NCBI GenBank assembly: GCA_002397465.1
Contig: DHAP01000026.1
Location: 1 to 5,818 of the forward strand
DNA length: 5,818 bases
Direction: 5' to 3'
Source of the DNA: Caryophanales bacterium UBA4951
GTDB taxonomy: Bacteria; Bacillota_I; Bacilli_A; RFN20; CAG-826
In this document: piece after piece, positions 1 to 5,818 of the stretch
Position numbering within the stretch: position 1 is the first letter of the stretch
Layout: the number at the start of each line of letters is the position of its first letter
The notes under the pieces: model-generated
Database searches by the model: none
What the model saw: the letters and a program-made list of their open reading frames with translations, nothing else
Told to the model about the DNA's origin: nothing
Program-made: the position numbers and the translations under genes

Positions 1-35
1 ACAACTTTGTATAATCTTCTAATATTAAATCAACT

Positions 36-662
36 TTGGGATTGACTTACAGGTTTGGCTATTCAAACATTAAATCTGGAAATGGCTATGTAATGCTTCA
101 AGGTGCCGTGGTTTCTAAAGCTACCACTCGTGGATATATTTACAATGTCGATGGACTAGGAAAAATTAGTTCTGCCCTTTTTTCGTGGAGTGGTGGCCCT
201 TCCGCCAAATCCTACAATCTCGTCTCATTCTCGACCACGACTTTGGATGCATATCAGATAACCAACAGCACTACAGCACAAAAAGCTGTGGCCAATGGAA
301 CACACTCTTTTGAAACGTCGTCGACGGATGAAAAAGGATTTATGAATGTTTCTAATGGACAAGCTGATAACGATGGCACCGCGCGTAACGGGCAAATGAA
401 ATCCTTGGTTATCACCTTTGCCCAAAACGCCGCTATCGAAAGCGCTGCTTCTCTTGCTACATATGTAATGGAAGCCGACACTGAAGGGCAGTGCACCACC
501 AAGTATGCGTTGGCAAAGAAAAAGTTCTTAGCCATGGGTTTGGCTGAGCAAGATTTGTTCAAGACTGCCCACACTGGCGAAGAAGCCTCTTTGACAAGTG
601 CCAGAGCCAGATATTCGGCTTGGGCAAGTAGCCGTGGCGACTCAAAACCATTCGAAGCCTAA
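36..662 (+). CDS. C-terminal part of a probable secreted/surface protein, likely 5'-truncated
   Basis: The longest reading starts at a TTG (208 aa) with no Shine-Dalgarno in front. The same frame is open only back to base 15, after an in-frame TAA at 12-14, so this is probably the 3' end of a larger broken gene. Residues 1-128 are rich in Ser, Thr, Gly, Asn and alternating hydrophobics, as in an extracellular beta-sandwich. Residues 132-208 look like a compact helical module with a single Cys (TEGQC, 149-153) and a closing ARARYSAWASSRGD stretch (189-202). From memory this layout resembles C-terminal modules of large secreted proteins and lipoproteins of gut Bacillota and Acholeplasma-like bacteria; I cannot name a family. 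No signal peptide, LPXTG motif or membrane segment is present, consistent with a lost N-terminus. Codon use is more AT-rich at third positions than in the adjacent nifJ. It ends in TAA just before a strong terminator. A short intact protein is the alternative. Function unknown. Confidence 0.6.
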   Translation: MGLTYRFGYSNIKSGNGYVMLQGAVVSKATTRGYIYNVDGLGKISSALFSWSGGPSAKSYNLVSFSTTTLDAYQITNSTTAQKAVANGTHSFETSSTDEKGFMNVSNGQADNDGTARNGQMKSLVITFAQNAAIESAASLATYVMEADTEGQCTTKYALAKKKFLAMGLAEQDLFKTAHTGEEASLTSARARYSAWASSRGDSKPFEA

Positions 663-689
663 TCGCTTATATTTGCTGATAGCAGTTAC

Positions 690-712
690 AGCCCCCTTAA
701 AGGGGGCTTTCT
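690..712 (+). terminator. Rho-independent terminator after the surface-protein ORF
   Basis: AGCCCCC (690-696) pairs perfectly with GGGGGCT (702-708) around the loop TTAAA. The T-rich run TTTCTTTT follows from 708. It lies 28 bases after the TAA of the upstream ORF and before the nifJ promoter candidate, so it should separate the two transcripts. Confidence 0.9.
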
Positions 713-724
713 TTTGGTTTCGCG

Positions 725-753
725 TTGTAGTTTATATCCGAAAAAACTATACT
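725..753 (+). promoter_or_regulatory. Candidate sigma-A-type promoter for nifJ
   Basis: TTGTAG (725-730) and TATACT (748-753) are separated by 17 bases. The -10 box matches TATAAT at five of six positions; the -35 box matches TTGACA at only three. Transcription would start near 760, giving a leader of roughly 25 bases that still contains both Shine-Dalgarno candidates. Its position directly after the upstream terminator supports it. No operator is obvious. Confidence 0.5.
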
Positions 754-764
754 TAAAAACGTAT

Positions 765-780
765 AAGGAGACACAAAAGG
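765..780 (+). promoter_or_regulatory. Double Shine-Dalgarno region of nifJ
   Basis: AAGGAG (765-770) is the stronger match but sits 13 bases before the ATG at 784, longer than usual. A second purine stretch, AAAAGG (775-780), continues as GAAA and lies only 3 bases before the ATG. Either or both may load ribosomes. No other in-frame start fits better, so ATG 784 is kept. Confidence 0.6.
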
Positions 781-783
781 AAA

Positions 784-3700
784 ATGTCTGAAGAAATCAA
801 GAAGACGTTTCAATCCGTGGATGGCAACACAGCTGCTTCCATGGAGAGCTATTACTTCACTGAAGTAGCGGCTATCTATCCGATCACCCCATCTTCACCG
901 ATGGCTGAAAATGTCGATGTTATGGCATCCAAAGGAGTCAAGAACTTCTATGGGTCGACCGTCAAAGTAGTTGAAATGCAGGCCGAAGGCGGCGCTGCAG
1001 GCGCCGTTCACGGCGCTTTGCAGGGTGGCGCTTTGGCTACCACATACACAGCCTCACAGGGCTTGTTGCTCATGATTCCGAACATCTACAAGTGGTGCGG
1101 CGAGCTTTTACCGGCCGTCGTTCACGTCGCGGCCAGAAGTTTGGCCACCCGCGCCCTTTCGATCTTCGGCGATCAGGCTGATATCTATGCCTGCCGTCAG
1201 ACTGGCATCACGATGATCTGCTCGAACAGCGTTCAGGAAATCGCCGACCTCACACCGGTCGCCCACCTCGTCGCTATCGACTCCTCGCTCCCAGTTATGT
1301 CATTCTTCGATGGCTTCAGAACTTCGCACGAAGTCCAGAACGTCGAGTTCGTCGATCCACAAGAATGGAAGAAACTCATTCCGATGGACAAGGTTGAGGC
1401 CTTCAGAGAAAGAGCCCTCAACCCACACACCCACGCGGTTACCCGCGGAGGTGCCGAGAACGATGATATTTACTTCCAGGCCCGCGAGGCCCAGAACAGC
1501 GCCGTCGACCACGTGGTCGAAGTCGCTACCAAGTACTTCAAAGAAGCCAGCCGCTTGACTGGCCGTGAATACGCCCCATTCGTTTACTATGGCGACCCGA
1601 AGGCCGAAAGAGTAATCATCGCCATGGGCAGCGTCGATGAGACAGCCGGCGAAGTCGTCGATGAGATGAACAAGGCCGGGGCCAAAGTCGGTCTCGTCAA
1701 AGTCCACCTCTATCGTCCTTTCTCCAGCAAGCTTCTCTCCAAAGCCATTCCTTCGAGCGTCAAAAAGATCGCCGTCCTCGACAGGACCAAGGAACCCGGC
1801 AGCGAAGGCGAGCCGCTTTATCTCGACGTCGTGGCCGCTATGCAAAAAGAAGGCCGCAAGTTCGAGCAAATCATCGGTGGCCGTTATGGCTTATCGAGCA
1901 AAGACACCCAGCCTTATTGCGTCAAGTCAGTCTTTGACTTCCTTGATGCCAAAAAGAACTGGACCGGTTTCAGCGTCGGCATCGTCGACGATGTCACCAA
2001 CTTGTCCATCCCTCTTGATACCTCGTTCAAGGTCCCGCACAACTACACCAGCTGCTTGTTCTATGGATTAGGCAGCGATGGCACGGTCTCCGCCAACAAG
2101 AGCTCCATCAAGATCATTGGCGATGCGACCCATCAGTATGCTCAAGCCTATTTCCAATATGACTCCCGCAAAGCCGGCGGCACCACCCGTAGCCACCTTC
2201 GCTTTGGCAAGGATCCGATCCATAGCGAGTATTACGTCAAGAACGCGGACTTCATCTCCTGCTCACTTGATTCCTATATCATGCGCTATGACATCATCGC
2301 CAACCTCAAAGACGGCGGCACCTTCTTATTGAATACCAATATGGATGACGCCACCCTCTACAAAGTCATGCCGAACCGTATGAAGCACCTCTTGGCCGAG
2401 AAGCACGCCAAATTCTACGTGATTGACGCCAACAAGCTTGCCCAGCAGATCGGTATGGGACGTCACACCAATACCACCTTGCAGGCTTCCTTCTTCAAAC
2501 TCTCTGAGCAGATCATGCCTTACGCCGAAGCCCAGAAGTGGATGAAGAAGTTCGCCGAGAAGACCTATTCCAAGAAGGGACAGGCCATCGTCGACCTCAA
2601 CTACAAAGCCATCGACATGGGTGCCGAAGGCCTCCGCGAGGTCAAAGTCGACCCAGAGTGGGTCAAACTCTCCGTCAGCAAAGTCGTTAACAAAGGCGAC
2701 GGCGAAGATACCTACTTTGACGAATACGTTGAAACCATCGACCGTCTCGATGGAGATGATCTCCCAACCAGCGCCTTCCTCAAGCATGAGCTTATCGATG
2801 GCACCATGGAGCCGAACATCACCTTCCGTCAGAAGCGCGCCATCGCCGACATGGTCCCACATTGGAACCCGCAATTCTGCATTCAGTGCAATACCTGCGC
2901 CTTTGTCTGCCCTCACGCCACCATCCGTCCGTTCCTCATCTCCGAAGAAGAGCTCAAGAACGCCCCAGAGTGCGTCAAAGAGGGACTCAAGGACCCAATG
3001 CCGCTTCTTCCAGCGGCCAAAGGACTCAAGTTCAGAATCCAAGTCGCCAGCATGGACTGCGTCGGATGCGGTCTCTGCGCTTCCGAATGCTTAGCCAACA
3101 AAGCCGCCAAGGCCAAAGACCCGAAGAGCAAGAACCTTGCCCTCACGATGGTCGATGCCAAGCTTGAGAACGCTCAGCAAGACGGAGCCGACTATCTCTA
3201 CAAACATACTTCTTACAAGAGCGACATCTACCCGCTCAACACCGTCAAAGGCGTTGGCTTCTTGATGCCATACATGGAAGTCTCTGGCGCTTGCGCCGGA
3301 TGCGGCGAGGCCCCGTATTACCGCCTTGTCACCCAGCTCTTCGGCAAAGACATGCTCGTGGCCAACGCCACCGGCTGCTCCAGCATCTATTGCGGATCCA
3401 CTCCGCTTACCCCATTCGTCACCGATAAGAACAAGCAAGGCCCAGCCTGGGCCAACTCCCTCTTTGAGGACAACGCCGAATTCGGGTTTGGCATGAGAAT
3501 CGCTTCCGACTACAAGATGCTTCAGGTCGTGAGAATCCTCACCGCCGCCAAGAATAGCGACGACGTCGAAGCCTCGACCAAAGAGCTTATCGAAAAGTAC
3601 TTAGCCAACATCAAGAACCGCGATGAGGAGAGGAAGATCGTTCCTGAACTCATCAAGGCCGTTGACGCTTCCAAAGACGCTGCCATCAAAGAACTCAAGG

Positions 3701-4371
3701 TCTACGAGAGGGATTTGGTCGACAAGTCAGTGTGGATCGTCGGCGGAGACGGATGGAGCTACGACATCGGCTATGGCGGACTCGATCACGTCCTTGCCAA
3801 CGAGGCTGACGTCAACGTCCTCGTCCTCGACACCGAGGTCTACAGCAACACCGGAGGCCAGGCTTCCAAGTCCAGCCAGACCGGTTCCATCAACAAGTTC
3901 ACTGCTTCTGGTAAGAAAGAAGCCAAGAAGAACCTCGCTCTCATGGCCATGAGCTATGGCCACGTCTACGTGGCTCAGATCGCCCTTGGCGCCAATCCGA
4001 TGAAGGCCATTCAGGCCCTCAAGGAAGCCGAGAGCTACGATGGCCCATCACTCGTCATCTGCTACTGCCCATGCGCTGAACAGCACATCAAAGGCGGCCT
4101 CGTCAACTCCATCAAAGAGGAGAAGAACGCGGTGGCCTGCGGATACTTCACGACCTTCCGTTACGATCCACGTCTTGTTAAAGAAGGCAAACCTGGACTC
4201 AGCATCGACTGCCCAGAGCCAGACTTCACCAAGTTCCGTGACTTCGTGATGCAGGAGACCCGCTTCAGCCAGCTTCCGATCGTCAACCCAGAACACGCCG
4301 AGGAATTGCTCACCAAGTCTGAGCAATACGCCAAGGATCGTTGGGCTGCCATCAAGAAGTTCGGTTTATAA
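784..4371 (+). CDS. nifJ: Pyruvate:ferredoxin (flavodoxin) oxidoreductase, single-chain
   Basis: This cytoplasmic enzyme converts pyruvate and CoA to acetyl-CoA and CO2, passing two electrons to ferredoxin or flavodoxin. The 1195 aa are full length for the one-chain type. The thiamine-diphosphate domain I (about 10-255) has YPITPSSPMAE (32-42), Glu68 and Arg118, spaced like the active-site Thr, Glu and Arg of the Desulfovibrio africanus enzyme. A transketolase-C-like domain II follows (about 260-395), then the gamma-type domain III (about 420-600) and the EKR-type linker (about 603-680). The ferredoxin domain carries two 4Fe-4S motifs, Cys699/702/705/709 and Cys759/762/765/769. The C-terminal domain has the likely proximal-cluster cysteines 837, 840, 865 and 1097, plus GDGW (988-991) and DTEVYSNTGGQ (1016-1026) for TPP and Mg. 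An oddity is Leu770 where Pro normally follows the second cluster. Third positions are strongly C-biased, as in a highly expressed gene. It appears to be monocistronic, with its own promoter candidate and terminator. Confidence 0.98.
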   Translation: MSEEIKKTFQSVDGNTAASMESYYFTEVAAIYPITPSSPMAENVDVMASKGVKNFYGSTVKVVEMQAEGGAAGAVHGALQGGALATTYTASQGLLLMIPNIYKWCGELLPAVVHVAARSLATRALSIFGDQADIYACRQTGITMICSNSVQEIADLTPVAHLVAIDSSLPVMSFFDGFRTSHEVQNVEFVDPQEWKKLIPMDKVEAFRERALNPHTHAVTRGGAENDDIYFQAREAQNSAVDHVVEVATKYFKEASRLTGREYAPFVYYGDPKAERVIIAMGSVDETAGEVVDEMNKAGAKVGLVKVHLYRPFSSKLLSKAIPSSVKKIAVLDRTKEPGSEGEPLYLDVVAAMQKEGRKFEQIIGGRYGLSSKDTQPYCVKSVFDFLDAKKNWTGFSVGIVDDVTNLSIPLDTSFKVPHNYTSCLFYGLGSDGTVSANKSSIKIIGDATHQYAQAYFQYDSRKAGGTTRSHLRFGKDPIHSEYYVKNADFISCSLDSYIMRYDIIANLKDGGTFLLNTNMDDATLYKVMPNRMKHLLAEKHAKFYVIDANKLAQQIGMGRHTNTTLQASFFKLSEQIMPYAEAQKWMKKFAEKTYSKKGQAIVDLNYKAIDMGAEGLREVKVDPEWVKLSVSKVVNKGDGEDTYFDEYVETIDRLDGDDLPTSAFLKHELIDGTMEPNITFRQKRAIADMVPHWNPQFCIQCNTCAFVCPHATIRPFLISEEELKNAPECVKEGLKDPMPLLPAAKGLKFRIQVASMDCVGCGLCASECLANKAAKAKDPKSKNLALTMVDAKLENAQQDGADYLYKHTSYKSDIYPLNTVKGVGFLMPYMEVSGACAGCGEAPYYRLVTQLFGKDMLVANATGCSSIYCGSTPLTPFVTDKNKQGPAWANSLFEDNAEFGFGMRIASDYKMLQVVRILTAAKNSDDVEASTKELIEKYLANIKNRDEERKIVPELIKAVDASKDAAIKELKVYERDLVDKSVWIVGGDGWSYDIGYGGLDHVLANEADVNVLVLDTEVYSNTGGQASKSSQTGSINKFTASGKKEAKKNLALMAMSYGHVYVAQIALGANPMKAIQALKEAESYDGPSLVICYCPCAEQHIKGGLVNSIKEEKNAVACGYFTTFRYDPRLVKEGKPGLSIDCPEPDFTKFRDFVMQETRFSQLPIVNPEHAEELLTKSEQYAKDRWAAIKKFGL

Positions 4372-4382
4372 AGAAGTGAAAG

Positions 4383-4412
4383 ACGGGGAGGCTCACGCTT
4401 CCCCGTTTTCTT
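4383..4412 (+). terminator. Rho-independent terminator after nifJ
   Basis: ACGGGGAGGC (4383-4392) pairs with GCTTCCCCGT (4397-4406) through ten pairs, one of them G-U, around the loop TCAC. TTTTCTT follows from 4406. It begins 11 bases after the nifJ stop codon and should end that transcript before the DegV-family gene. Confidence 0.9.
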
Positions 4413-4455
4413 ATGGCTAATTGCCTCTTATAGGAATAATATCCTTGTGGGGCTT

Positions 4456-4461
4456 AAGGAG
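4456..4461 (+). promoter_or_regulatory. Shine-Dalgarno that fixes the DegV-family start
   Basis: AAGGAG sits 6 bases before the ATG at 4468. It lies inside the longer in-frame reading that begins at GTG 4447, and that GTG has no comparable site. This decides for ATG 4468. Confidence 0.85.
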
Positions 4462-4467
4462 AGACTT

Positions 4468-5373
4468 ATGGCGCTTAAGATCATCGTCGATTCATCATGC
4501 GGATATTCAAAAGAAGAAGCCGAAGCCAAAGGCTATTTTTACGTTCCGCTCCAGATAACTTTATTAGGTAAGACTTACACGGAAGGGGTGGACATCACCG
4601 CCGACGAGTTCTACGCCATTTTGGGCAAAGGAGAGCTCCCTCATACGAGCCAGCCCTCCCCGATGCTCTACCAGGAAGTCTTTGATAAGGCCTCCAAAGA
4701 TGGGGATGAGGTGCTTTTATTATCGATATCCAGCAAGGTGTCCGGAGCCTTTCAGGCCGCGAACATCGCCAAAAATGACTGCGAGCATCCTGAAAAAATA
4801 CATTTGTTCGACACTTTGTCATTCTTTGGCGGAATCTTGATATTCCTCAACGAGGTCGAAAAGATCAAAGAGGAGCCGATTGAGGTGATTCTTGAGGATT
4901 TGGAAGAACTCCGTCCCCATATTCATGTTTTCGCCGGCATGGACACCCTTGAGTATGTCTATAAGGGCGGGCGTCTATCGAAGTTCCATTTTGCTTTGGG
5001 CATCTTCATGCACGCCAAAGCCATCGGAACCTTAGACGATGGCTCCGTCGTCTTGGCAGGCAAGGCCTTAGGCACCAACAACGCGATGAAGTTCATCATC
5101 GAGAAGAGCAAGGAATACCCAGTGAACTGGGACTATCCTTGCTATCTCTTATATTCCAGCGAGAAGAGCATCTTGGAGCGTTTCTCCACCGACTTCTTTT
5201 ATAAAGCCTATCCAGAGCATCAAAACCTCCCAATCATCCAGATTGATCCTTTGATTGGCAGCCACATCGGTCCGCTTGTCTATGGCATTTTCTATGTGGC
5301 AGGGGAGAGGGAGAAACATAAACTCCTCATCCAAAGAATCAGGGAACGGCTCACCCACAAAGGCGAAAAGTAA
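4468..5373 (+). CDS. DegV/FakB-family fatty-acid-binding protein
   Basis: The 301-aa product is the usual DegV-family size and begins with the typical IIVDSSCGYS (5-14). The ligand-site signatures follow in order: a GK-Y-EG-VDITADEFY stretch (34-49), LPHTSQPSP (57-65), SISSKVSGAF (86-95), the MDTLEYVYKGGRLS region (158-171), AIGTLDDG (185-192) and GSHIGP (264-269). In FakB proteins the Thr-Ser pair, the Ser of the SG motif and the C-terminal His hold the fatty-acid carboxylate; Thr60, Ser61, Ser92 and His266 would be the equivalents here. FakB hands exogenous fatty acids to the kinase FakA, which makes acyl-phosphate for phospholipid synthesis; no FakA is in this window. The usual HxGPG motif near the C-terminus reads HIGPLVYG. 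No signal peptide or membrane segment is seen, so it is likely cytosolic. I see no convincing promoter in the 96 bases before it, so weak read-through from nifJ is possible. The fatty-acid role is inferred from the family. Confidence 0.93.
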   Translation: MALKIIVDSSCGYSKEEAEAKGYFYVPLQITLLGKTYTEGVDITADEFYAILGKGELPHTSQPSPMLYQEVFDKASKDGDEVLLLSISSKVSGAFQAANIAKNDCEHPEKIHLFDTLSFFGGILIFLNEVEKIKEEPIEVILEDLEELRPHIHVFAGMDTLEYVYKGGRLSKFHFALGIFMHAKAIGTLDDGSVVLAGKALGTNNAMKFIIEKSKEYPVNWDYPCYLLYSSEKSILERFSTDFFYKAYPEHQNLPIIQIDPLIGSHIGPLVYGIFYVAGEREKHKLLIQRIRERLTHKGEK

Positions 5374-5432
5374 TCCTTTTTGAGACACAAATTTGTAGTG
5401 CGATGCAGACATCCGTTTTCACCTTTCGGAAA

Positions 5433-5459
5433 AAAGTTTGCCCAAAAACGCAAAACTTT
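5433..5459 (+). other. Imperfect hairpin between the DegV-family gene and the ATPase gene
   Basis: AAAGTTTGC (5433-5441) pairs with GC-A-AAACTTT (5450-5459), nine pairs with A5452 bulged, around the loop CCAAAAAC. Only a mixed CTCTT follows, so it is a poor terminator alone. It may assist the next hairpin or be an incidental AT-rich fold. Confidence 0.35.
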
Positions 5460-5464
5460 CTCTT

Positions 5465-5490
5465 AAAAAAGGGAAAATATTCCCGTTTTT
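5465..5490 (+). terminator. Probable terminator after the DegV-family gene, possibly bidirectional
   Basis: GGGAA (5471-5475) pairs with TTCCC (5480-5484) around AATA. After one A-G mismatch the stem extends through AAAAA (5465-5469) and TTTTT (5486-5490). The T-run serves the plus strand and the A-run gives a U-run on the minus strand, so it could stop transcription both ways. It lies about 90 bases after the TAA of the DegV-family gene, and the G/C core is short. Confidence 0.65.
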
Positions 5491-5516
5491 GATAAAAAGA
5501 TTGACAATATTATAGT
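5489..5516 (+). promoter_or_regulatory. Second, weaker promoter candidate upstream of the ATPase gene
   Basis: TTGATA (5489-5494) and TATAGT (5511-5516) are 16 bases apart, each one base off consensus. Start of transcription would fall near 5523, still leaving AAGGG (5517-5521) outside the mRNA. The -35 overlaps the T-run of the terminator. Confidence 0.35.
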
Positions 5517-5528
5517 AAGGGCTATGAT
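5501..5528 (+). promoter_or_regulatory. Strong sigma-A-type promoter for the ATPase gene
   Basis: A perfect TTGACA (5501-5506) is followed after 16 bases by TATGAT (5523-5528), five of six matches to TATAAT. The start point predicted 6-7 bases beyond is 5534-5535, at the ATG itself, implying a leaderless or nearly leaderless mRNA. The -10 box lies inside the inverted repeat 5520-5534. Confidence 0.7.
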
Positions 5529-5534
5529 ATAGCC
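5520..5534. repeat. Inverted repeat abutting the ATPase start codon, possible operator
   Basis: GGCTAT (5520-5525) and ATAGCC (5529-5534) are perfect inverted copies around GAT. The element covers the whole -10 box and ends on the base before the ATG, where a bound repressor would block transcription. No regulator is visible in the window; the operator role is inferred from position and symmetry. Confidence 0.5.
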
Positions 5535-5818
5535 ATGAATTTTATAGATGGGATTGTTAGACTACAAAAGCTTTCACTTCATAACATTAAGAACGTTGTT
5601 GGCGGTTCTATTTCCTTTCCATCAAAAGACAAGCCAGAATCGCTGGCTGAGAACGCTGACGTCATTGGCGTATATGGCCAAAACGGTTCTGGGAAAACCG
5701 CTTTGGTTGAAAGCTTAAGGATTCTCAAAGCCATGCTTTCTGGTTTTCCAGTCAGTGGAAACGTGGCCAATGATATCCGACAAGGCCAAGAGAAGGCCGC
5801 GATGTCATTTGACTTCGA
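5535..5818 (+). CDS. AAA/ABC-type ATPase, N-terminal part, cut by the window edge
   Basis: The frame is open from ATG 5535 to the last base, giving 94 residues. The start is supported by an in-frame TGA at 5502-5504 with no other plausible start between. Residues 10-28 (around LHNIKN and a GSISF strand) are the opening strands typical of ATPases related to the OLD, RecF and SMC groups. A complete Walker A follows at 48-55 (GQNGSGKT, Lys54 and Thr55), preceded by the hydrophobic strand VIGVY and followed by the helix ALVESLRILKAML. Walker B, signature motif and any fused nuclease domain lie beyond the edge, so the subfamily cannot be fixed. There is no normally placed Shine-Dalgarno: AAGGG at 5517-5521 is 13 bases away and probably upstream of the transcription start. 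Proteins with this start are common in defence and other accessory modules, but a housekeeping role is not excluded. Confidence 0.85.
   Translation, partial: MNFIDGIVRLQKLSLHNIKNVVGGSISFPSKDKPESLAENADVIGVYGQNGSGKTALVESLRILKAMLSGFPVSGNVANDIRQGQEKAAMSFDF

Larger units (their letters stand above)
5374..5534. other. AT-rich intergenic region with hairpins and promoter elements
   Basis: This 161-base gap holds no gene. It starts with a 10-bp palindrome (ACAAATTTGT, 5387-5396), continues with two hairpins described separately, and ends with overlapping promoter-like elements and an inverted repeat at the next start codon. Composition turns sharply A/T-rich from about 5413. Confidence 0.7.

Noticed and set aside
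10..15. Perfect TATAAT that could be a -10 box for the first ORF
   Set aside because: Its -35 would lie outside the window, there is no RBS before the TTG, and such a hexamer is easily met by chance in AT-rich DNA.
674..684. Short inverted repeat TGCT-GAT-AGCA just before the first terminator
   Set aside because: Four-base arms are expected by chance, and no promoter or start codon overlaps it.
1300..1869. 189-codon open frame on the minus strand inside nifJ
   Set aside because: Same shadow effect as the larger one; no supporting RBS, promoter or domain.
2326..3042. 238-codon open frame on the minus strand inside nifJ
   Set aside because: It lies wholly within the full-length, motif-complete nifJ. 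The strong C-ending codon bias of nifJ removes stops from other frames; the translated product shows no recognisable motif.
4411..4455. Promoter for the DegV-family gene
   Set aside because: TTGCCT at 4421-4426 has no -10 box at an acceptable spacing, and the AATAATAT stretch at 4435-4442 has no matching -35.
4447..4467. GTG start giving the DegV-family protein seven extra residues
   Set aside because: No Shine-Dalgarno precedes it, while AAGGAG sits 6 bases before ATG 4468 and the family's N-terminal strand begins right there.
5579..5770. Minus-strand open frame opposite the ATPase start
   Set aside because: It is the shadow of the plus-strand frame, which has a complete Walker A motif and a strong promoter.

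Overview
The window looks like chromosomal DNA of an anaerobic, low-to-mid-GC Gram-positive-type bacterium (Bacillota, or an Acholeplasma/RF39/Erysipelotrichia-like relative). This rests on a one-piece pyruvate:ferredoxin oxidoreductase, a DegV/FakB-type fatty-acid-binding protein, AAGGAG-type ribosome binding sites, sigma-A-like promoters, and a surface-protein C-terminus of a kind I associate with that group. All recognisable genes end in TAA and use TGG for Trp, so nothing points to the mycoplasma code. The lineage is an inference from protein flavour, not a match.

All the real genes lie on the plus strand, but they look like separate transcription units. (1) Positions 1-662 hold the C-terminal part of a probable secreted or surface protein. 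All three plus-strand frames are closed within the first 45 bases and the TTG start has no ribosome binding site, so it is probably a 5'-truncated or frameshifted remnant. A strong terminator follows at 690-712. (2) A promoter candidate and a double Shine-Dalgarno lead into nifJ (784-4371), which is complete at 1195 aa with all thiamine-diphosphate and three-cluster Fe-S motifs. It ends at its own terminator (4383-4412). (3) A DegV-family gene (4468-5373, 301 aa) follows with a good RBS. (4) A 161-base AT-rich gap (5374-5534) carries two hairpins, the second a terminator, then two overlapping promoter-like elements and a perfect 6-bp-arm inverted repeat abutting the next start codon. (5) The first 94 codons of an AAA/ABC-type ATPase (Walker A at residues 48-55) run off the right edge.

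NifJ makes acetyl-CoA and reduced ferredoxin from pyruvate, the central step of anaerobic fermentation. The DegV protein probably delivers fatty acids to a FakA-type kinase encoded elsewhere. The two could be linked through lipid metabolism, but the terminator between them argues against an operon. The least ordinary part is the right end: an apparently regulated, possibly leaderless ATPase gene of a kind often seen in accessory or defence modules, whose partner genes lie outside the window. No tRNA, rRNA, CRISPR array or insertion sequence was seen.
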